Shown in pieces: positions 30,539-36,925 of a stretch of 39,808 bases of DNA. The position numbers and the translations under genes were made by a program. Source of the DNA: Catenulispora pinistramenti. GTDB taxonomy: Bacteria > Actinomycetota > Actinomycetes > Streptomycetales > Catenulisporaceae. Numbering within the stretch: the first letter of the stretch is position 1; each line of letters opens with the position of its first letter. The stretch spans positions 1 to 39,808 of the forward strand of contig NZ_JAAFYZ010000080.1 of NCBI RefSeq assembly GCF_018274385.1, given 5' to 3'. The notes under the pieces are model-generated. The model was not told where the DNA came from and did not search any database. It saw only the letters and a list, made by a program, of their open reading frames with translations.

Positions 30539-32464
30539 ATGGTCTTGATCATGGAATCGCCATGGATCTTCACCGCCTTCCGCGCCCCGGCCGATCCGGA
30601 GGCCGCTCCCGAGGCGCTCCGGGAGATGCGGAGCCTGCGCGCCCGGATCCTGTTCGACCAGGGCCGCCGCCCGGCCTTCCGCAGCCACGCCGGCGACCAC
30701 CCGGACGACCAGCCGGACCGGCAGCCCCAGGACCACGGCGCCTGGCACTTCACGGCCCGGCGGGCCCGGGACGGGGTCCACGGCGCGCCGCTGGGGTATG
30801 TCCGGCTCCTGACACCCGCGACCGCATCCCTGTACCAGTCCAGGGAATTCCTCGGCTCCGCGCACTACGAGGAAGTGCTGCACCTTGAGAACCTGAAGCC
30901 GGAGACGGTCTTCGAACACAGCCGGCTGGTCGTCGAGCACCGGGCCCGCAAACTGGGCCTGGGGATGCATCTCAACGCGCTGGCGGTGGCCGCGGCGCAC
31001 GAACTCGGCGCGGCGGCGATGATCGGCACCTCCGGCACCTCCGACGGCCAGGACCGGTTCCACGGCCGCTTCGGATTCCACCCGGTCCCCGGCACCCGGC
31101 GCTACGTCGAGAAGTACACCGAGGACGTCGTCATCCTGTTGCACCGCGCCGATGAGGGCGCCGGCGAACACACCGCCCTGGTCGACGCCTACCGGCTGCT
31201 GTTCCGCTACGACCTGCTGGCCGAGGCCGACCTCGACGCCGATCCCGAGTGCGGCCTGAGCTGCGAACCCGCACCGAATTCCGGTGCTGATTCAGAGCCC
31301 GTATTCGCCGTCCCGCACCGCGCACCGGCCGCCGGCGCCACCGCGCCCCGACGCCTCACCGCGATCGGCCCGTCCGATCCGCACCGCTGGAAGCCGGTCC
31401 TGTTCCAGCCGACCCGGCACGACGACCGCGTGGCGTTGGCCGCGCTGCTGAACACCGGCGCGGTCCGCGAAGTCGCCGACACCATCGAGGCGCAGTTGGC
31501 GGAGCTGATCCGGGCCCGCGAGCCCGACCGCGAATTCGACGAGGAGACACTGGCCGCGGCCGGCCGGGACCAGGCCGAAGGCGTGCAGCTCTGGGACTAC
31601 GGCACGTGGGCCTGGTACCCGTGGTCCGGCCGCCTGGTGCACGTCCTGCCCCGCGAGGAGTTCCGCCTGGTCCGCACCGACCGCAACCGGGGCAAGATCG
31701 ACCGGCCGGATCAGCGGCGGCTGCTGGACAAGCGGGTCGGCATCATCGGTCTGTCGGTGGGCAACAGCGCCGCGCTGACCCTGGCCCAGGAAGGCGTCGC
31801 GGGGGCCTTCAAACTCGCCGACTTCGACACCCTGAGCGTCTCCAACCTCAACCGGCTGCGCGCCGGGCTGCACCAGATCGGCGTGAACAAGGCGGTGCTG
31901 GCCGCCCGGCAGATGTTCGAGATCGACCCGTATCTGGACATTGAGATCTTCCCCGGCGGGCTGACCGAGGACACCGTCAAGGAGTTCTTCCTCGGCGGCC
32001 ACGGCCCGATCGACCTGTTGGTCGAGGAGTGCGACACGCCGTGGGTGAAGCTCGCCGCCCGGGAGGCCGCGCGGGATCTGGGCGTGCCGGTGGTGATGGA
32101 CGCCAACGACCGCGGCCTGTTGGACGTCGAACGCTTCGACCGCGAACCGCACCGGCCGCTGCTGCACGGCCTGCTCGGCCCGATGACCGCCGAGGACTGC
32201 CTGGACCTCACCTTCGCCGAGCGCCTGGACCTGATCCTGGCCATGGTCGGACCGGACCAGGTGTCCCCGGCGCTGGCCGCGAGCATCCCGAAGATCGGCC
32301 GCACGCTGAGCAGCTGGCCGCAGCTCGCCTCCGGGGTGGCGCTCGGCGGCGCGCTGGTGACCGAGGCCGCCCGGCGGATCCTGCTCGGCGGCCCCTGTGC
32401 CTCCGGCCGGTTCTACGTCGATCTGGAGGAGCTGATCGCGCCGGACCGGAGCCGGGTGGCGTGA
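30539..32464 (+). CDS. Fusion of N-acyltransferase-like domain and E1/ThiF adenylyltransferase domain
   Basis: A 641-residue protein. Residues ~8-215 resemble the GNAT-like N-acyl-amino-acid/autoinducer synthase fold: ILFDQGRRPAFR, LGYVRLLTP, ENLKPETVFEHSRLVVEH, HLNALAVAAAHELGA and GRFGFHPVPGTRRY. A disordered Pro/Ala linker (about 225-285) is followed by a helical region and the E1 domain (about 395-641) with VGIIGLSVGNSAALTLA, ADFDTLSVSNLNR and VVMDANDRG. The E1 domain should adenylate a carboxylate; no zinc CxxC pair is visible. The E1 part resembles the mycobacterial Rv1355c/MoeY type, but the nitroreductase region is absent. ATG 30539 is taken as the start; ATG 30551 is also possible. 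Confidence 0.82.
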   Translation: MVLIMESPWIFTAFRAPADPEAAPEALREMRSLRARILFDQGRRPAFRSHAGDHPDDQPDRQPQDHGAWHFTARRARDGVHGAPLGYVRLLTPATASLYQSREFLGSAHYEEVLHLENLKPETVFEHSRLVVEHRARKLGLGMHLNALAVAAAHELGAAAMIGTSGTSDGQDRFHGRFGFHPVPGTRRYVEKYTEDVVILLHRADEGAGEHTALVDAYRLLFRYDLLAEADLDADPECGLSCEPAPNSGADSEPVFAVPHRAPAAGATAPRRLTAIGPSDPHRWKPVLFQPTRHDDRVALAALLNTGAVREVADTIEAQLAELIRAREPDREFDEETLAAAGRDQAEGVQLWDYGTWAWYPWSGRLVHVLPREEFRLVRTDRNRGKIDRPDQRRLLDKRVGIIGLSVGNSAALTLAQEGVAGAFKLADFDTLSVSNLNRLRAGLHQIGVNKAVLAARQMFEIDPYLDIEIFPGGLTEDTVKEFFLGGHGPIDLLVEECDTPWVKLAAREAARDLGVPVVMDANDRGLLDVERFDREPHRPLLHGLLGPMTAEDCLDLTFAERLDLILAMVGPDQVSPALAASIPKIGRTLSSWPQLASGVALGGALVTEAARRILLGGPCASGRFYVDLEELIAPDRSRVA

Positions 32465-32540
32465 GGGTGCGGGCGGCTTGAGGAACAGGCCTGGTCCGGG
32501 TCCGGGTCCGGATTAGGCCTGGCCCGGATCCGGATCAGGT

Positions 32541-32620
32541 CCCGTCCAGATCAGAGCCCGTCCAGATCAGGGCCGGTCCAGATCAGGGCCGGTCCAGATC
32601 AGAGCTGCTCCAGATCAGGC
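32541..32620. repeat. Five 16-bp tandem repeats between convergent genes
   Basis: Units of the type CCCGTCCAGATCAGGG occur at 32541, 32557, 32573, 32589 and 32605, differing at a few positions. The last unit contains the stop codon of the DUF574 methyltransferase gene. A related GGTCCG/GGATCC-rich stretch precedes them from 32494. Confidence 0.92.
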
Positions 32621-33466
32621 CGCGATGAGCTTGCCCAGCACCCCGTAGAACCAGATGTTCTCCGCGCCCTCGGCGTCCTCCGGCTTCTCCGGACGCCAGG
32701 CCGGCAGGTTCACGATCCCCGGCTCCAGGATCTTGAAGCCCTCGAAGAAGGCGGCGATCTCCTGGCGGGTGCGCGGCGACGGGTTCTTCATCACCGACTG
32801 GTACTGGCTCTGCACATTGCGGACCAGATCGCCGGTGGCGCCGTCGATGGTGGCGTGGGTCAGCGCCAGATAGCTGCCCGGCACCAGCATCCGCCGGTAG
32901 GTCTGCAGCACGCCGGCCGGGTTGTCGCCGTCGCCGACGAAGTGCCAGGCGGCCAGCGCGGTCAGCCCGACCGGCTGGTCGAAGTCGATCAGCGACTTGA
33001 CGGTCGGGTCGCCCAGCACCCGCTCGGCGTCGACCATGTCGCCCAGCACCGCGCCGGAGTTCGGGTCGCCCTTGAGGATGTAGTTGCTGTGGCTCACCGC
33101 CGCCGGATCGCTGTCGATGTAGACGATCTTCGCGGCGGGGTCCACGGTGTGCGCGAGTTCGTGCACGTAGTTCTGGGTCGGGATCCCGCTGCCCAGGTCC
33201 AGGAACTGCCGGACCCCGTCGGCCAGCATCACCTTCATCGCCCGGGCCAGGAAGTAGCGGTTCTGCTGGAGGATCACGCGGCCGTTCGGCTCGATGGCCA
33301 GCAGCCGCCGTCCGAAGTCCCGGTCCGGGGCGAAGTTGTGCTTGCCGCCGAGCAGGAAGTCGTACAGCCGCGCGACGCTGAACACGTCGGTGTCGATGTT
33401 CGACGGGAGGTCGTCGAAGATGGCGTCCACGTCGTTCCCGGCGTGCGCTCCGGTCGGGTCGGTCAT
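32615..33466 (-). CDS. S-adenosyl methyltransferase, DUF574 (PF04672) family
   Basis: A 283-residue protein of an actinobacteria-specific methyltransferase family. Typical parts are FSVARLYDFLLGGKHNFAPD, RVILQQNRYFLARAM, the SAM motif FLDLGSGIPTQNYVHE, VYIDSDPAAVSH and the VPGSYLALTH segment. These genes often sit beside XRE-type regulators, as here. Biological substrate is not known. AAGGAG upstream of the ATG is a good ribosome site. It is 69 nt downstream of the XRE regulator on the same strand and is probably co-transcribed. Confidence 0.93.
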   Translation of the reverse strand: MTDPTGAHAGNDVDAIFDDLPSNIDTDVFSVARLYDFLLGGKHNFAPDRDFGRRLLAIEPNGRVILQQNRYFLARAMKVMLADGVRQFLDLGSGIPTQNYVHELAHTVDPAAKIVYIDSDPAAVSHSNYILKGDPNSGAVLGDMVDAERVLGDPTVKSLIDFDQPVGLTALAAWHFVGDGDNPAGVLQTYRRMLVPGSYLALTHATIDGATGDLVRNVQSQYQSVMKNPSPRTRQEIAAFFEGFKILEPGIVNLPAWRPEKPEDAEGAENIWFYGVLGKLIAA

Positions 33467-33535
33467 CGTGGGGTGCTCCTTGGGGAAGTGGGGTGCACTT
33501 TTCCTGCGCGCGTACTACCGCTTTCGAGCGCGGCT

Positions 33536-35218
33536 TTATAAGACCTCTTCGACACTAGCCGAGGCCCGCCCCGGCGTGTCGGCCGAACCGCGTTGTCGGC
33601 GGTACTTGGCCATGCGGACGTCCAGTGCCTGCACGATCGATTCACTCTCGTGAGGCGCCAGCTGCTCGCGGGCGCGCGTCATCTCGGTGGTGAGCCGGAC
33701 CGAGCCGGCCAGGGTGGCCATCCGGGCCGCCTCGGCCAGCGCCCGGCAGGCCGCCGGGACGTCGCCGAACTGCACTTGGGCCTGGGCCCGGCGGGCCAGC
33801 GCCATCGCGTTGTTGTGCAGGTAGGCCGGGTTGAACCGCTGTTGCGCCAAGGCGCCTGCGTCGGCGGCCTCGACCGGGTGCCCGAGCAGCAGGTGGCACT
33901 CGCTCTCCCGGGCCCAGTAGAACGCCGGACCGTAGAAGCCCCAGCGCTCGGCGGCCGGCTCGGCCCAGTCGATGCGCTGCATCTGCTTGCGCTCCCGCTC
34001 CAGCGCCGCCAGGCTCCGCGCGCCCTGGCCGGCCGAGGCGTAGACCCGGGCCGTCATGTCGGCGGCGTAGGCCTTGGCGCGGCGGCTGGGACTGCGCTTG
34101 GCCGCCTCCTCGGCGGCCTGGGCGTGGTCGATCGCGGTCTGGTGGTCGCCGGCGGACATGCTCAGATGCGCCTGCGCGGCCAGGATGTTCGCCGCCAGCT
34201 CGTAGTCGTCGGCCTGGTAGGCGGCCTTGCGCGCGTCGTCGTAGTAGAACCGGGCCGCCTCGTCCTGGCCCATGTTGAACATCATCCAGCCCAGCAGGTG
34301 GGCCAGGTCGCCGTAGACGACCCAGGCCTGGCCGGTCAGCCCCGACGGGGCGTCCTTCACCACGGATTCCATCATGGCGCGCACCGCGAGCCCTGTCTGC
34401 ACTGTCGCGGACGGTCCCAGCGCGGCGTTCTGCTGGCGCAGGCCCCCGACGATCAGCCCGGTGTTCTCGATCATCGGCCCGTCCACCCGGCCGGCCGGGC
34501 TGGGCGGCGCGACCTCGTCGGCGCCGGCGCCGGCCAGCGGCGCGGCCGCGGCGACCGCGAACAGGCTGCTCAGATTCAGCAGCGCCGAGCGCCGGGACAG
34601 GCTGTTCCCGCCGTCCGGCGACTCCATCAGGGAGCTGATCTCGGCGACCGCGGACATCGAGGAGAGCAGCTCGCCGGGGTTCGCCCCGAGCTCGTCGGCC
34701 GGCCGGGGCGGCGGCGGGCCGAAGTACGGATCGAACCGCGCCCCGGGGCCGGGAGCCGGATGGGGGGCCGCAGCCGCAAGTGCGTGCGGCTGCGGCGCTT
34801 GACGGGACGGCGGCACCCCGCCGACGGCCTGGCCGGGCTCGCGGATCTGGCTGAACACCGGCCGCTTCTTGGCGCCGTAGTCGTCCAGGTCCGACAACAG
34901 ATCGGCGACGCTGCACTCGTACAGCTGCGCCATCCGGTCCAGCACCTCCAGCGACGGCGCGTAGCCGGTGGAGCTGGGCCAGGCCTCCCAGTAGGAGAAG
35001 TTCTTGAACGTCTTCGGATCATCCGGCCAGCGCCGGGTCCAGCGCTCCGCCGCCTCGGGCTGGGTCCACCCGCGGGCCTGCCGCATCGCGACCCGCGCGT
35101 TGACGTGGAACCGCCGCTGGAACTCCCGGCCGATCTCGGCCCAGGAGTGCTCGGTGGCGCGCAGCTGGTCGGACAGTTGGGCCTGAATCTGTTTCAGGCT
35201 CCTGGGTTTCCTGCTCAT
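33536..35218 (-). CDS. XRE-type HTH regulator with TPR-like sensor region
   Basis: A 560-residue regulator. An HTH region (about 20-110) contains VAMRQARGWTQPEAAERW and LEVLDRMAQLYECSVADLLSD. A Pro-rich linker (about 115-175) follows. From about 250 to 530 there are degenerate TPR-type helix pairs (for example YYDDARKAAYQADDYELAANI, split here only for reference, and HAQAAEEAAKR). A short hydrophobic segment with SRRSALLNLSSLFAVAAAAP near 205-225 is common in this actinomycete family and is not treated as a signal peptide. Such regulators are linked to morphological development or antibiotic control in Streptomyces. Divergent from the small gene at 35448. Confidence 0.88.
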   Translation of the reverse strand: MSRKPRSLKQIQAQLSDQLRATEHSWAEIGREFQRRFHVNARVAMRQARGWTQPEAAERWTRRWPDDPKTFKNFSYWEAWPSSTGYAPSLEVLDRMAQLYECSVADLLSDLDDYGAKKRPVFSQIREPGQAVGGVPPSRQAPQPHALAAAAPHPAPGPGARFDPYFGPPPPRPADELGANPGELLSSMSAVAEISSLMESPDGGNSLSRRSALLNLSSLFAVAAAAPLAGAGADEVAPPSPAGRVDGPMIENTGLIVGGLRQQNAALGPSATVQTGLAVRAMMESVVKDAPSGLTGQAWVVYGDLAHLLGWMMFNMGQDEAARFYYDDARKAAYQADDYELAANILAAQAHLSMSAGDHQTAIDHAQAAEEAAKRSPSRRAKAYAADMTARVYASAGQGARSLAALERERKQMQRIDWAEPAAERWGFYGPAFYWARESECHLLLGHPVEAADAGALAQQRFNPAYLHNNAMALARRAQAQVQFGDVPAACRALAEAARMATLAGSVRLTTEMTRAREQLAPHESESIVQALDVRMAKYRRQRGSADTPGRASASVEEVL

Positions 35219-35447
35219 CGTTCGGCAATCCCTGCCTCGGCGGGCGGCCCGGCAAACAGTCCGGACCCGTCACGCGACGGTGCTCCCGTACTGTCGAATG
35301 TGGCGCGCCACCGCGCGGGGAGCGGGACCCAGACCTTTTCCTCCCAGCGTCACCGGGAGAAAATGTCGCATCACACATCATCCCATCACGCGGCGCGATG
35401 ATGAGGACCAGTTACCGAAACCAAGGCGGACTTCAGGAGGACTCGCC
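35219..35447. other. 229-nt divergent intergenic region
   Basis: Contains the promoters for the XRE gene (left) and the small gene (right). CATCATC (about 35376) pairs with GATGATG (about 35396) around a CCCATCACGCGG core, and a strong CAGGAGGA ribosome site is at about 35434. I see no coding content; an in-frame extension of the small gene back to 35280 is rejected. Confidence 0.5.
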
Positions 35448-35681
35448 GTGCTAACGACTCAGGACTCAGAGAACTGGGCCGTCGAGTTCACCCGGACCGA
35501 CGGGGAGATGCAGTCCGTACAGGACGGTTTCACCAGCCAGGGGGACGCGGAGTACTACGGCCAGTGCACCTGGGCCTCACCGGGCGGCAGGGGCATCGAG
35601 CAGGTACGGGTGCGGCAGCTGCCGCGCGGCCCATGGGTGCCGGTGGCGCCGGCGTCGGTCTGCGGGGGGATCCGCCTATAG
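35448..35681 (+). CDS. Small protein of unknown function
   Basis: A 77-residue protein starting at GTG 35448, with CAGGAGGA 7-8 nt upstream. It is acidic at the N-terminus (SENWAVEFTRTDGEMQ) and has a beta-rich look: YYGQCTWASPGG, IEQVRVRQLPRGPWVPV. There is no signal peptide or membrane helix. It diverges from the XRE regulator, the place where small partner genes (for example DUF397) are often found, but it does not show the DUF397 pattern. It is followed by a good terminator. I do not recognise a family. Confidence 0.7.
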   Translation: MLTTQDSENWAVEFTRTDGEMQSVQDGFTSQGDAEYYGQCTWASPGGRGIEQVRVRQLPRGPWVPVAPASVCGGIRL

Positions 35682-35744
35682 CGCCGGCCTACCGGGGGGA
35701 TGCCGGCACGCGTCCGCAGTCCGCGTGCTGGATGCGGGGATCCC

Positions 35745-35791
35745 AGCCCGTCCGGGTACGACTCTTGGTGAGTCGGCTCGGGCGGGCTTTT
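35745..35791 (+). terminator. Rho-independent terminator after the small gene
   Basis: AGCCCG (35745-35750) pairs with CGGGCT (35783-35788), and CGACTC (35759-35764) with GAGTCG (35770-35775) around a TTGGT loop; a TTTT run follows. Located 64 nt after the small gene stop. Confidence 0.8.
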
Positions 35792-35802
35792 GTGTGGGCA
35801 CT

Positions 35803-35867
35803 GTGTTCGACCACGGAGTTAGGTCACAGAGTTAGGTCACAGAGTTCGACCACGGAGTTCGACCACG
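35803..35867. repeat. Five 13-bp tandem repeats in two alternating versions
   Basis: Units run in the order GTGTTCGACCACG, GAGTTAGGTCACA (twice), GAGTTCGACCACG (twice). They lie between the terminator of the small gene and the end of the marR-like gene. Non-coding. Confidence 0.92.
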
Positions 35868-35888
35868 GGAGCAAGGGCACGAAACCGC

Positions 35889-35914
35889 CGCGCTCTCCAA
35901 GCCCAGGGAGCGCG
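35889..35914 (-). terminator. Hairpin downstream of the MarR gene
   Basis: CGCGCTC (35889-35895) pairs with GAGCGCG (35908-35914), with a 12-nt loop. On the minus strand it is followed by GCGGTTTC. It lies 60 nt after the MarR stop and may end that transcript. Confidence 0.5.
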
Positions 35915-35973
35915 ACGGCCGTGGAAACCCTATCGGACAGTTGGCCCATTTCCCCCACCCAGTCGCGGCCGGC

Positions 35974-36420
35974 TCAGTTCTCCAGATGTGTGAACACCTT
36001 CCGGAGCAGCGCGTTCAGGTGCTCCCGCTCATCGTCTGTGAGCGGGTCCAGGATCTCGTCCTGCACAGCCTCGGCGTCCGCGTCCAACTCGGCGAGGAGC
36101 GCGCGGCCGGCGTCGGTGAGCGTGACGGTGATGCGGCGCCGGTCAGCGGTGTCGCGGGCGCGCTCGATGTAGCCGGCTCCGGCCAGCTCATCCACGATCT
36201 TCGCCATGTCACTGGGATCGATGCCCAGTCGGGCCGCGAGGTCCCGCTGCACGTGCGGCCCGAAATCAGCCAGCGCCGCCAGCACCGCGTGGTGCCACAG
36301 CCGCAGCCCCCGCTCGGCGAACCGCCCGGCCAGCCGCCCCCGCGCGCTCTTGCCGGTCCGCGACAACAGGTAGGTGGTCAGGCCGGTCAGCGAAGGCGGC
36401 ACCGCACGCAGATCATCCAT
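35974..36420 (-). CDS. MarR-family transcriptional regulator
   Basis: A 148-residue winged-helix repressor. HHAVLAALADFGPHVQRDLAARLG and DPSDMAKIVDELAGAGYIER (helix-turn-helix, about 55-80) lead to the wing DRRRITVTLTDAGRALL with its usual DxRxxxVxLT-type pattern. Terminal helices form the dimer interface. It diverges from a VOC-family gene, its likely target. On the minus strand TATAGT ends 6 nt before its ATG, so its mRNA is probably leaderless, and the operator-like repeat overlaps this -10, suggesting autorepression. Confidence 0.93.
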   Translation of the reverse strand: MDDLRAVPPSLTGLTTYLLSRTGKSARGRLAGRFAERGLRLWHHAVLAALADFGPHVQRDLAARLGIDPSDMAKIVDELAGAGYIERARDTADRRRITVTLTDAGRALLAELDADAEAVQDEILDPLTDDEREHLNALLRKVFTHLEN

Positions 36421-36426
36421 GGTATG

Positions 36427-36445
36427 ACTATAGGCGCCGACCTAT
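36427..36445. promoter_or_regulatory. MarR operator and -10 in the divergent region
   Basis: ATAGG-CGCCGA-CCTAT (36430-36445) is a 5-bp-arm inverted repeat. It covers the leftward -10 TATAGT (plus 36427-36432) and abuts TATCAT at 36443-36448, a possible rightward -10. One site could therefore repress both genes. Confidence 0.55.
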
Positions 36446-36477
36446 CATGGGTGAACACCCACTAATTTGGAGACGCC

Positions 36478-36885
36478 ATGGACGCCCTGCACCCCCGCCT
36501 GCTGGTGACCCGCTTCGCAGATATGTTCGACTTCTATCAAGCCGTCCTCCCCGAAATGCTCGGCGCGAAGCTGCGCAAGGGCACGTCGGCCGGGCCATAC
36601 GCGAACTGGGACGTCGACGACCAGGCCGTCCTGGTGCTCTACGACCGGGCGACCCTGGCCGCCGTCGTCGGGACCGGGGCGCTGCCCGCGAGCGCGGCGC
36701 CGGCCCAGGACCACACGATGTTCGTCTGCCGGGTCGACGACGTGGACGCCGGGGCCGAGCTCTGCGTACGGCACGGGGGGACGCTGGTCGTGGCGCCCAC
36801 CGACCGTCCAGATTGGGGTCCGACGTTGCGGACCGCGCACCTGCGGGATCCCGAGGGGAACCTGATCGAGTTGCAGTCGTACTAG
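36478..36885 (+). CDS. VOC-superfamily (glyoxalase-like) protein
   Basis: A 135-residue small VOC-fold protein: HPRLLVTRFADMFDFYQAVLP at the N-terminus (21 residues, paired beta-alpha start), HTMFVCRVDDVDAGAEL at the second half and LRDPEGNLIELQSY with the final metal-ligand glutamate. The first-half ligand is unclear. It may be a detoxifying or resistance-type enzyme; the substrate is unknown. TTTGGAGA stands 6 nt before the ATG. The divergent MarR gene and shared operator suggest inducible control. Confidence 0.87.
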   Translation: MDALHPRLLVTRFADMFDFYQAVLPEMLGAKLRKGTSAGPYANWDVDDQAVLVLYDRATLAAVVGTGALPASAAPAQDHTMFVCRVDDVDAGAELCVRHGGTLVVAPTDRPDWGPTLRTAHLRDPEGNLIELQSY

Positions 36886-36925
36886 ACCTCGCTGGATCTA
36901 GATCTAGACCTTCCCTTCAGGTCCT

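Noticed and set aside
32541..32620. Phage attachment site or insertion-sequence end
   Set aside because: No integrase, transposase or tRNA is near, and the unit is a simple head-to-tail tandem repeat.
34540..34610. Twin-arginine-like signal inside the XRE regulator
   Set aside because: It is internal (about residue 205), after a DNA-binding domain, and such segments are common in this soluble regulator family.
35803..35867. CRISPR array
   Set aside because: The repeats are directly adjacent 13-bp units with no spacers, and no cas genes are present.
36886..36925. Terminator formed by the TCTAGATCTAGA palindrome between the VOC and PIG-L genes
   Set aside because: The palindrome has no loop and too few GC pairs to be a convincing terminator; it may be chance.
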